Below, piece by piece: positions 27,915 to 35,310 of a stretch of DNA of 64,000 nucleotides. How positions within the stretch are numbered: the first letter of the stretch is position 1; the number at the start of each line of letters is the position of its first letter. The notes under the pieces were generated by a model. It did not search any database. It was not told the origin of the DNA and saw nothing but the letters and a program-made list of their open reading frames with translations. This DNA comes from Gemella sp. zg-570 (GTDB taxonomy: Bacteria > Bacillota > Bacilli > Staphylococcales > Gemellaceae). The stretch covers positions 1,139,501-1,203,500 of the forward strand of contig NZ_CP076443.1 of NCBI RefSeq assembly GCF_018866345.1, written 5' to 3'. The position numbers were made by a program, and so were the translations under genes.

Positions 27915-28682
27915 TTAATTATTTTTTTCTATAGTTTTAAATGAAATATCTTTTAATAGGTTTCTGTATACATAACTTGCCGCTATAAGACCAGCTGTAG
28001 CTGGGCAAAAAGCATTAGATGTTGGTGGCGTTTGTGCTTTTCTTATTTCTGAATTTTTATTACCAATTTTTTCTGTGTATTCATCTCTTGGGACTAGGGG
28101 ACTTTCTGTTGAATAAACAACAGGAATTTTACCCTTGATTTTTAATTTTTTAAAATGTAATCTCACAATTTTTGCAAGTGGGCAAATAGAAGTTTTTGAT
28201 ATATCAGCTATGTCAAATTTTGTTGGATCCATTTTGTTTGACGCCCCCATTACGGAGATAAATCTTATTTTATTTTTTAAGCAATGTTCTATAAGATGTA
28301 TTTTATATTTTACAGTATCGCAAGAATCAATTACAAAATCCAATTTTTCCTTATAAAATTTTTCAAATGTTTCTTCCGTATAAAAATCTTGAATAGCGAT
28401 AACCTGACACTCAGGATTAATATCAAGTATTCTTTTTTTCATTTCTTCTACTTTACTAAGTCCTACTGTTTTGGTTGTCGCATGAATTTGGCGATTTACA
28501 TTTGTTATGTCTATATTATCCTTGTCCATAATCACAAAAGACCCAATACCACTTCTAGCCAATGATTCAACTGCAAAAGTTCCTACTCCTCCTATACCGA
28601 GAATACCAACACAAGAATTTTTTAAAATTTCTAATCCCTCTTTACCTATAACAAGTTCATTACGTGAAAATTGATTTAGCAT
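27915..28682 (-). CDS. tcdA: tRNA threonylcarbamoyladenosine dehydratase (TcdA)
   Basis: ThiF/E1-like ATP-dependent enzyme that cyclises t6A37 of tRNA to ct6A. At 255 aa: adenylate-binding loop GILGIGGVGTFAVESLARSG, the DNIDITNVNRQ motif and the later SVMGASNKMDPT block typical of TcdA/CsdL. Preceded by the probable 6S RNA; its relatives are also found near 6S RNA and aspS in Bacillus. Adenylation fold is certain, exact substrate by family. Confidence 0.92.
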   Translation of the reverse strand: MLNQFSRNELVIGKEGLEILKNSCVGILGIGGVGTFAVESLARSGIGSFVIMDKDNIDITNVNRQIHATTKTVGLSKVEEMKKRILDINPECQVIAIQDFYTEETFEKFYKEKLDFVIDSCDTVKYKIHLIEHCLKNKIRFISVMGASNKMDPTKFDIADISKTSICPLAKIVRLHFKKLKIKGKIPVVYSTESPLVPRDEYTEKIGNKNSEIRKAQTPPTSNAFCPATAGLIAASYVYRNLLKDISFKTIEKNN

Positions 28683-28754
28683 TATTATCTCCTAAAATTT
28701 TTAATAACTTCAATAATTATACACTAAAATATATTATTAGCTATTTTGATTCTA

Positions 28755-28780
28755 AAAAAGGACTAGCAAATGCTAGTCCC
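28755..28780 (-). terminator. Terminator of the probable 6S RNA
   Basis: GGACTAGCA/TGCTAGTCC arms with a short loop and TTTTT on the minus strand. Confidence 0.85.
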
Positions 28781-28971
28781 AAAACCGTAGTATCGTAGTA
28801 TCTCACAAAAATTGGTCCTGCTATAATCAGGTGGGTATAATAGCCTTGCCTTCTGAAGTCAGTTCGTCACATAAGGAGGAAATGCATGCCATACTAACAA
28901 GAGATTCTTATTCCCTTACAAAAAGTGTTAGGTCCGAATATAAATGAGCCACACGCATACTCAAGTTTTAT
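28781..28971 (-). ncRNA. ssrS: Probable 6S RNA (RNA polymerase regulator)
   Basis: No ORF, yet a clear promoter and terminator define a transcript of about 190 nt. Its ends pair: AAAAC with GTTTT, AGTATgCGT with ACGATACT, and CTCA with TGAG, giving the long closing rod typical of 6S RNA, with further internal pairs (CTAACA/TGTTAG; GCTAT/ATAGC). The location beside tcdA matches a known 6S neighbourhood in Bacillus. I found no SRP Alu/GNAR motif and no tmRNA resume codon region. Family call is by structure and context; a riboswitch for tcdA is the main alternative. Confidence 0.6.
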
Positions 28972-28977
28972 ACTTAT

Positions 28978-29006
28978 ATTTTAGCATATATTATTTACTT
29001 TAACAA
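28978..29006 (-). promoter_or_regulatory. Promoter of the probable 6S RNA
   Basis: TTGTTA (29001-29006), 17-bp spacer, TAAAAT (28978-28983) on the minus strand. The IS30 insertion lies only 28 bp further upstream. Confidence 0.7.
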
Positions 29007-29019
29007 GTTAAAATTTTCA

Positions 29020-29033
29020 ATATATTTCTAGAA
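29020..29033 (+). repeat. 14-bp direct repeat flanking the IS30-family element, left copy
   Basis: ATATATTTCTAGAA, repeated identically at 30091-30104 immediately beyond the right end. Candidate target-site duplication. Confidence 0.6.
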
Positions 29034-30090
29034 AAGTAAATTATATAATTAAGTTAGCCAGTAGTACAAAAAAAGCATCTCATAGGATATACTTTTAGTA
29101 ACTACAAAAAAAGGATACCAAGAGATGCAAGAACATTATAACACAAAAGGCAAACACATTACAGAAAAAGAGCGTTATTTAATTGAAAAATGGAAAAAAG
29201 AAGGAAAAAGTAACCGAGAAATCGCTAGATTATTAGGCAAAAATCACCAAACTATTAATAACGAAATTAAACGCGGACTGATTGATTTATCTTTTCATGG
29301 TGGCACTAAAGAATACTCTGCTCAAAAAGCACAGAATGATTATAATCATTTACGTTTAGCCGTAGGTAGAACGGATACGTGGACTGTAGAAAAAGAAAAT
29401 GTAATCAGAGAAAAAATTATGGATAAATATTCCCCTGAAATGATTAGTCAATTACCAGATATGCCGTCTTTTACGACAATTTACACATGGATATATAAAG
29501 GATGGATAGCAGGTATTTCACGTAAACATCTGATTTACCCTAGAAAAACTAAACCAATAAAATCAAATGAAAAACGACCACCAAGAAAAACGAATGCCCT
29601 CTCTATTGAACAGCGACCACAAGAGATTAACGAACGAAAAGAAATTGGGCATTTTGAAATTGATTTAGTCATTTTAAACAAGAAACGTGGACAACAGTTA
29701 TTGACATTAACAGACAGAAAAACACGCTATGAAATCATTCGTCTTATTCCTGATAAAACGGCCCAAAGTGTGAATACCGCTTTGACGTCTATTCAACAAG
29801 ACTATTTAATTCGCTCTTTAACAGCTGATAATGGTTCTGAATTTTTAAGACTAGACGAAGCCATCACTTGTCCTATTTATTACGCACATCCGTTTTCTTC
29901 TTATGAACGAGGTAGTAACGAAAATGCAAATCGATTGATTAGACGATGGTTCCCAAAAGGCACAACAACCGTTACTCCTAACGAAGTAACGGCTGTTGAA
30001 CAATGGATAAATCGTTATCCACGTAAATTATTTAATTATGTATGTCCTTATGACTTGCCTGAGGTGGCTAACTTACTATTGTAATTTGCG
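29034..30090 (+). mobile_element. IS30-family insertion sequence, apparently complete
   Basis: About 1,057 bp with one transposase gene. Terminal inverted repeats of about 25 bp lie at 29037-29060 and 30065-30089, both reading TAAGTTAGCCA toward the interior. Both flanks carry the same 14-bp sequence, a plausible but long target duplication. Inserted between the probable 6S RNA promoter and cinA, disrupting no recognisable gene. Transposase intact, so recent and possibly active. Confidence 0.85.
29125..30084 (+). CDS. IS30-family transposase
   Basis: 319 aa. N-terminal helix-turn-helix (KGKHITEKERYLIEKWKKEG, then SNREIARLLGKNHQTI) and a C-terminal DDE integrase-like domain: first Asp in GHFEIDLVI, second in TADNGSEF, and the Glu in SSYERGSNENANRLIRRW, the IS30 signature. 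Codon use is richer in G+C than surrounding genes, consistent with recent acquisition. Confidence 0.96.
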   Translation: MQEHYNTKGKHITEKERYLIEKWKKEGKSNREIARLLGKNHQTINNEIKRGLIDLSFHGGTKEYSAQKAQNDYNHLRLAVGRTDTWTVEKENVIREKIMDKYSPEMISQLPDMPSFTTIYTWIYKGWIAGISRKHLIYPRKTKPIKSNEKRPPRKTNALSIEQRPQEINERKEIGHFEIDLVILNKKRGQQLLTLTDRKTRYEIIRLIPDKTAQSVNTALTSIQQDYLIRSLTADNGSEFLRLDEAITCPIYYAHPFSSYERGSNENANRLIRRWFPKGTTTVTPNEVTAVEQWINRYPRKLFNYVCPYDLPEVANLLL

Positions 30091-30104
30091 ATATATTTCT
30101 AGAA
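30091..30104 (+). repeat. 14-bp direct repeat flanking the IS30-family element, right copy
   Basis: Identical to 29020-29033. Confidence 0.6.
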
Positions 30105-30161
30105 TTTATTTTTCTTGAAAATAAGAGTATAATAAAATAAATAAAGTTTGGAGGTTATTAT

Positions 30162-31424
30162 ATGAATGTAGAATTAATATCTGTTGGAACAGAACTTTTA
30201 TTAGGAGATATTGTCAACACAAATACAACTTATCTTTCTAAAGAATTAGCTAACATAGGTATCAATGTTTTTAAACATACTACTGTTGGCGACAATAAAG
30301 GAAGATTACTAAGAACTTTTGACCGTGCCTTCAATAGTTCTGATACAATTATTGTAACTGGTGGTTTAGGGCCAACAGATGACGACATAACTAAGGAATG
30401 TGCGGCTGAATATTTTAATCGTGATTTTTATCTTGATGAATACTCTTGGGAAAAAATTAAAAATTACGTTCAAAAATTTAATAAAAATAATGTTCTTACT
30501 ATGAATAATAAAAAGCAAGCCATGATACCAAATGGAGCAATTATTTTAGAAAATTTTTGCGGCACTGCTCCTGGTATAATATTAGAAAAAGATAATAAAC
30601 GTATTATCCTAATGCCTGGCCCTCCTCATGAAATGAAAGATATGTTTATAAAATCTGTAAAGCCCTACCTAGAAAAATTAAGCGACCAAAAATTTATATC
30701 TAAATATATTCGCTTGTATGGAATTGGAGAATCTTTACTCGAAGATAGAATAAAAAATATATTAGATGAGCAAACTAATCCTACTGTTGCTATTTATGCA
30801 AAAACTGGTGAAGTCTTAATCAGAGTAACTGCAAGTGGAAATAATATTGATTATTGTAATGAACTGCTTGAAAATAAAATTAAAGAAATTGAAGATATAG
30901 TTGGAGAATTTATTTATTTAATTGGTGATGAAGATATAGCAGAAAGTCAAAGCGAACTTCAATATGTGGTGGCAAAATTATTAATTGAAAATAATATAAG
31001 TTTATCAACAGCAGAATCGGTAACAGGTGGCTACCTATCTTCAATCTTAATAGATAATGCAGGAATATCTAACTCATTTATTGAAGGTCTAGTCTGCTAC
31101 TCTAATCAATCAAAAATTAATTCACTATGTGTAAAAAAAGAAACTTTAGAAAAATTTGGAAACGTAAGTAAAGAAACAGCACATGAAATGGTTCTTGGTC
31201 TGGCTAATAAAACTAAAAGTGATATAGCCATATCTACAACAGGAATTGCTAGTCCAGTAGAAAATTCTGACAAACCAGTAGGTCTTGTTTACATAGGTAT
31301 ATACTATAGGGGGCAAGTTAGTGTAAAAGAATGTCAGTTCAACGAAGATAGAAATAGAATTCGTGATAGAGCAGCAAAAGAAGCCCTAAACGAAATAAGA
31401 AAATTAATTTTAGAAAATATATAA
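30162..31424 (+). CDS. cinA: CinA, competence/damage-inducible protein
   Basis: 420 aa in two parts. The N-terminal MoaB/MogA-like domain (MNVELISVGTELLLGDIVNT, IVTGGLGPTDDDITKE, MPGPPHEM) is linked in family members to ADP-ribose pyrophosphatase activity. The C-terminal domain (STAESVTGGYLSS, ISTTGIASP) resembles nicotinamide-nucleotide amidohydrolase. TTTGGAGG lies before the ATG. Its own weak promoter (TATAAT near 30128) sits next to the IS end, so the insertion may affect expression. Confidence 0.95.
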   Translation: MNVELISVGTELLLGDIVNTNTTYLSKELANIGINVFKHTTVGDNKGRLLRTFDRAFNSSDTIIVTGGLGPTDDDITKECAAEYFNRDFYLDEYSWEKIKNYVQKFNKNNVLTMNNKKQAMIPNGAIILENFCGTAPGIILEKDNKRIILMPGPPHEMKDMFIKSVKPYLEKLSDQKFISKYIRLYGIGESLLEDRIKNILDEQTNPTVAIYAKTGEVLIRVTASGNNIDYCNELLENKIKEIEDIVGEFIYLIGDEDIAESQSELQYVVAKLLIENNISLSTAESVTGGYLSSILIDNAGISNSFIEGLVCYSNQSKINSLCVKKETLEKFGNVSKETAHEMVLGLANKTKSDIAISTTGIASPVENSDKPVGLVYIGIYYRGQVSVKECQFNEDRNRIRDRAAKEALNEIRKLILENI

Positions 31425-31427
31425 ATA

Positions 31428-31466
31428 AAATAATCCTTATGGAAGTTAATCCATAAGGATTATAAA
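31428..31466 (+). terminator. Terminator-like hairpin after cinA
   Basis: ATAATCCTTATGG/CCATAAGGATTAT arms, 13 bp long, but the following T-run is interrupted by AAA. Confidence 0.7.
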
Positions 31467-31531
31467 TTTTTGCTTATAAGTTTATAAAAAATTATCTTTG
31501 ACAAGTGCAGTGATAAAAATTATAAAAAATT

Positions 31532-32027
31532 TTATTTGTTATCAGCATCTTGCCAAGCTATAATGCCACCTGGTTGACGATAAACATCTGTATAGGCAGC
31601 TTCTTTAGCTATCATTGCAACTACATGACTTCTTAGACAACCTACAAAACCACAATAAACTACAATTTTTTATTTTTATATCTTCCCAAGGCTTTTAAAA
31701 AATTCTCTTTTTGCTCTGGTCTTACATACTCCATTTTAGGAGGTAAAGTTGCATTTGCAGCCCCAGGAATTTTTTGTTTTTCAAAATTTTCTTTCGGCAT
31801 TGTATCTACAATAATCATATCTTGCTTAGCATCAATCCATTTTTTAATTCTTCTGTGCTAACAAGTTTATATTTCCCTTGTTCAACTGCATTCACTAATT
31901 TTATAGATGCTTGCTCGATTTTTTGTTCATTACCATCTTTAACACTTCCTACCTTATCGCCACACCCAACTAGGGATAAAGATAGACAGCCTATTGTTAG
32001 TATTGATAATAATTTTTTATTTTTCAT
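31532..32027 (-). pseudogene. Rhodanese-domain lipoprotein, frameshifted
   Basis: Starts as a lipoprotein (MKNKKLLSILTIGCLSLSLVGC, lipobox LVGC). The frame is lost at a run of A near 31845: the reading frame then continues as KKWIDAKQDMIIVDTMPK and GAANATLPPKMEYVRPEQ. A second shift at another A-rich tract near 31675 leads to VVYCGFVGCLRSHVVAM, the rhodanese loop, and GGIIAWQDADNK. Two single-base indels in A tracts split an otherwise complete gene of about 165 codons. Could be decay or slippage-based switching. Confidence 0.8.
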
Positions 32028-32030
32028 ATC

Positions 32031-32352
32031 TGTATGATCCTTAGACCAATCTTCCCAAAATCATTATAATATTAAAAAATACTTTAATAAATAAAAAGCT
32101 AAAAAAGATTTTTATTTTGACTACCTGCAATAAATATGAATAAAAAATATTAAAAATATTTTTAATTATTACTATCTTAATACTTAGTTTTTTATGCAAA
32201 ATTCTATTATTTTATATTTAAAAATTATCTTACATAATAAATTATTTTTCAAATAAATTTTTCCCATTTATTAATTTTTACCTTGTATTTTATTATTATA
32301 CATTATAAAAGTAATTTTTTTGTATTTTTACTTCATCTAAATTTATATATAA
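32031..32352. other. AT-rich intergenic stretch, nothing recognised
   Basis: About 320 bp of extremely AT-rich DNA between the rhodanese pseudogene and the small membrane protein gene. It may hold the promoter of the pseudogene; no gene or structured element recognised. Confidence 0.5.
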
Positions 32353-32377
32353 TAAAAAGGAGAGTAATCACTCGCCT
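32353..32377 (-). terminator. Terminator of the secreted/membrane protein pair
   Basis: GGCGAGT/ACTCTCC arms (one mismatch) followed by TTTTT on the minus strand, overlapping the end of the membrane protein gene. Confidence 0.65.
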
Positions 32378-32706
32378 CTTCTAGTTAATAAATGTATTAA
32401 AATAACATTAAACAATATAAATATTACTATGCTTTTCAAACTTATTTTAAAAAAAATATATAGTACACAAGTGGCCGCAAGCAAAGATATAGTAATATTC
32501 AAAATATATATTTTGTTTTTTATTATCCTATCTAATACATAATATACTAATTCCGATACCTTATACAAAATATACATATATACTATAGTTCGTATTGTAG
32601 AAATATTATTTAAGTCTTTTATTATAATGTAGTTAATATATATATAGGCACTTATAGGTACTATAAAATACAATGCCGCTAAAATTTTATAATGTATGTC
32701 TTTCAT
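32368..32706 (-). CDS. Small four-helix membrane protein, unknown
   Basis: 112 aa, not recognised. Four hydrophobic segments (around ILAALYFIVPISAYIYINYI, TIVYMYILYKVSELVYYVL, ILNITISLLAATCVLYIFF and IVIFILFNVILIHLL), positively charged loops and tail. It lies 25 nt downstream of the secreted protein gene with no terminator between, so the two are likely one operon. Size and topology are those of many bacteriocin immunity proteins, but no family match is claimed. Confidence 0.65.
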   Translation of the reverse strand: MKDIHYKILAALYFIVPISAYIYINYIIIKDLNNISTIRTIVYMYILYKVSELVYYVLDRIIKNKIYILNITISLLAATCVLYIFFKISLKSIVIFILFNVILIHLLTRRGE

Positions 32707-32731
32707 TTATACCTCTAAATAATTATAGAAT

Positions 32732-33214
32732 TTACAATACAAAAAAGACTACAAATTCTGCAAGAAGCCTAGCTTGAGGATAAGGAATTCCTGCTGATTC
32801 AAAGGCTATTGTGAAACCAGCTGTAGAAGTTTCTTCTATATAGTCAACTGCTTCAATTATTTTGTATCCATGAGTATCTATATAGCGTCTTATTGTTTTA
32901 GAAGGTATTGCATCTACATTTCTTACAAATACTTTGAATATTCCTCTTAAAATCGCAAATTTTCCTCTTTCTCTTGCTTCGGGACTATTATAACCTTCTT
33001 CTTTTATCTTTTCTAAAAATTTTATAACATCTTCACTTTCTTTGTTGCTTAAATTAAAATTATATTTTAAAAATTTTTTTAATTTAATCTGTTCATTAAT
33101 AGTATTTTTTTCTCTAGCTAATATAATATTATTATCATTAATTAAAGTTACCACAGGTTCAACAAGTAAAGTAGTTACAAGAAATGCACTTGCAAACTTT
33201 AATTTTTTATTCAT
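32732..33214 (-). CDS. Secreted 160-aa protein, unknown (possible toxin or bacteriocin-like)
   Basis: N-terminal signal sequence (MNKKLKFASAFLVTTLLVEP, Lys-rich then hydrophobic). The mature part is Lys/Glu-rich, then a basic amphipathic stretch (ILRGIFKVFVRNVDAIPSK) and a hydrophobic C-terminus ending AEFVVFFVL. No Cys, no wall-anchor motif. AAAGGGGGAT precedes the ATG. Its own promoter lies at 33304-33332. Paired with a small polytopic membrane protein. Architecture resembles small secreted putative toxins of Gram-positive bacteria, an inference without sequence match. Confidence 0.65.
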   Translation of the reverse strand: MNKKLKFASAFLVTTLLVEPVVTLINDNNIILAREKNTINEQIKLKKFLKYNFNLSNKESEDVIKFLEKIKEEGYNSPEARERGKFAILRGIFKVFVRNVDAIPSKTIRRYIDTHGYKIIEAVDYIEETSTAGFTIAFESAGIPYPQARLLAEFVVFFVL

Positions 33215-33303
33215 AATTTTATCCCCCTTTATGAATAGTATTAATATAGATATTTTGAATAAAGTAGATTAAGTACATTATATTTATAATTCGCTTACAT
33301 TTA

Positions 33304-33332
33304 GATTATAACACAGAAAAAATAAAAAAACA
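33304..33332 (-). promoter_or_regulatory. Promoter of the secreted/membrane protein pair
   Basis: Minus-strand TTGTTT (33327-33332), 17-bp spacer, TATAAT (33304-33309), leaving a leader of about 80 nt. Confidence 0.65.
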
Positions 33333-33355
33333 AGAAGTATAATATTAAAAAATAA

Positions 33356-33396
33356 AAAAATATTTAATGCAGAATTTTATCTACACTAAATATTTT
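33356..33396 (-). terminator. Terminator of trpS
   Basis: AAATATTTA/TAAATATTT arms followed by a T-run on the minus strand directly after trpS. Confidence 0.7.
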
Positions 33397-33397
33397 T

Positions 33398-34414
33398 CTA
33401 TTTAAAATAATTTATTCCCATAGCGTCTTTTACTTCTTCTAAAGTTTTTGCTGCTATTTTTTCTGCTTTTTGGCTTGCCTCTTGCAACATCTTATAAACT
33501 AAATCTCTATCTTTTGCAAATTCTTCCCTGCGTTTTCTGATTGGTGCTAATAAATCTTGCATTATATCATTAAGACGAAGTTTTAATTTTACATCTCCTA
33601 GCCCGCCCCTTGTGTAATCTTCTTTTAGGTCTGCTACTTCTTCCTTATTAGCATCAAAAATATCTAAATATGTAAAGACAACATTTCCTTCTACTTGTCC
33701 CGGGTCTTCTACCCTAATATGATTAGGGTCTGTGTACATCTTCATAATTTTTGCTTTTATTTCTTCTGGTGAGTCAGCCAAATAAATTCCGTTGTTTAAT
33801 GATTTACTCATTTTACCATTACCATCTATACCCATAAGACGCCCCTGATTTTTAGGTGGTAAAACTATTTCTGGCAAGACTAAAACTTCTTTATTATAAA
33901 TTCTGTTAAAATCTCTAACTATTTCTCGAGTTTGCTCCAACATTGGTTTTTGGTCTTCACCTACTGGAACGTGTGTTGCACCAAAAGCTGTAATGTCAGC
34001 AGCCTGACTAATTGGATAAGTTAAAAAACCAGTTGGTACACTTTCACCAAAATTTTTGCTACTCAGTTCCTGTTTTACCGTTGGATTACGTTGCAATCTA
34101 GCTAGGCTAACTAAATTCATGTAGTACATTGTCAGCTCTGCTAGTTGAGGTATTTGTGATTGAATAAAAATTGTTGTTTTGCTTGGGTCAATTCCAACTG
34201 CTAAATAATCCAAGGCTACTTCGGTAACATTTTCTATAATTTTTTTAGGATTATCTGCATTGTCTGTCAGTGCCTGTTGGTCTGCTATCATTATAAACAT
34301 TTCCGTATATTTTTCAGCCTGAAGTTTTACTCTGTTTTGAAGAGAACCAACATAATGACCCAAATGTAATTTTCCTGTCGGTCTATCTCCTGTAAGTATA
34401 ATTTTTTTAGTCAT
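33398..34414 (-). CDS. trpS: Tryptophanyl-tRNA synthetase
   Basis: Class I synthetase charging tRNA-Trp. At 338 aa: HIGH-type motif TGDRPTGKLHLGHYVGSL at the N-terminus, GEDQKPMLEQTREI in the centre, and KMSKS as GNGKMSKSLNN. AAGGAGTT precedes the ATG; extended -10 TGCTATAAT near 34444-34452 on the minus strand. No T-box was seen in the short leader, unlike many Firmicute trpS genes. Confidence 0.97.
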   Translation of the reverse strand: MTKKIILTGDRPTGKLHLGHYVGSLQNRVKLQAEKYTEMFIMIADQQALTDNADNPKKIIENVTEVALDYLAVGIDPSKTTIFIQSQIPQLAELTMYYMNLVSLARLQRNPTVKQELSSKNFGESVPTGFLTYPISQAADITAFGATHVPVGEDQKPMLEQTREIVRDFNRIYNKEVLVLPEIVLPPKNQGRLMGIDGNGKMSKSLNNGIYLADSPEEIKAKIMKMYTDPNHIRVEDPGQVEGNVVFTYLDIFDANKEEVADLKEDYTRGGLGDVKLKLRLNDIMQDLLAPIRKRREEFAKDRDLVYKMLQEASQKAEKIAAKTLEEVKDAMGINYFK

Positions 34415-34508
34415 AACATAACTCCTTAGTTTACTCTAAAATAATTATAGCACATCATATTATTTTTTAAAATATACTTTTATAAATTATGAAAATGGTT
34501 GAAAATAC

Positions 34509-34537
34509 TTGACAATATGTTACAATTAATACATATA
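34509..34537 (+). promoter_or_regulatory. Promoter of the ABC exporter pair
   Basis: TTGACA followed after 17 bp by CATATA; good -35, weaker -10. Confidence 0.55.
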
Positions 34538-34571
34538 TTTTTTTACATAAAAATTTAAAAGGAGTTGCACT

Positions 34572-35309
34572 ATGATAAATATAAAAAATCTTACGAAAAA
34601 ATATAGCGAAAAAATCGCCTTAGACAGTTTGAATTTAGAAATAAATGACGGAGAAATTTTTGGTTTAATAGGACACAACGGAGCAGGAAAAAGTACAACA
34701 ATAAAATCATTAGTTAGTGTTATCGAACCAACTTCTGGAGAAATTTATTTTGCTAATAAAAATTTAAAAAATGAACGCCTTGAATGTAAAAAAGAAATTT
34801 ATTATGTTCCTGACAATCCTAATATGTTTTTAACCATGTCAGCCTTAGAATACTGGCTACTTATTGCAAATGTTTTTGAACTTTCTAAAGAAGAAGCTGA
34901 CGAAAGAATAAAAAAATATGCAGGTATGTTCAATATGTTGAGCGAACAATTCTCTGCAATAGATTCTTTTTCACACGGTATGCGTCAAAAAACGTTTATT
35001 ATTGGTGCCTTAATTGCCAATCCTAAATACTGGATACTTGATGAGCCAATGACAGGACTTGACCCGCAGGCGTCTTTTGATTTGAAAAATTTAATGAAAG
35101 AACATATCCAAAAAGGAAATACAGTTTTATTCTCAACCCACGTTTTAGAAGTTGCAGAAAATCTATGCGACAGAATAGGTATTCTCTCAAAAGGAAAATT
35201 AATTTTTGTGGGAACTATCTCTGAACTAAGAGAAAAATATAGTGGCGACTCATTAGAAAACATATACCTAAACTTGATTAAAAATATTAATGAAGAAAGT
35301 GGTGAGTAA
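34572..35309 (+). CDS. ABC transporter ATP-binding protein (exporter type)
   Basis: 245 aa. Walker A GHNGAGKSTT, Walker B WILDEPMTGLDP and switch His in STHVLEVAE are intact; the signature loop reads SFSHGMRQK instead of LSGGQ, as seen in EcsA/YxlF-like exporters. Pairs with the large permease that starts 1 nt after its stop. Substrate unknown. Confidence 0.9.
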   Translation: MINIKNLTKKYSEKIALDSLNLEINDGEIFGLIGHNGAGKSTTIKSLVSVIEPTSGEIYFANKNLKNERLECKKEIYYVPDNPNMFLTMSALEYWLLIANVFELSKEEADERIKKYAGMFNMLSEQFSAIDSFSHGMRQKTFIIGALIANPKYWILDEPMTGLDPQASFDLKNLMKEHIQKGNTVLFSTHVLEVAENLCDRIGILSKGKLIFVGTISELREKYSGDSLENIYLNLIKNINEESGE

Positions 35310-35310
35310 A

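Noticed and set aside
28781-28971. SRP RNA or tmRNA
   Set aside because: No GGTCAGG...GGAAGGAAGCAGCC SRP loop, no tmRNA tag reading frame or tRNA-like end.
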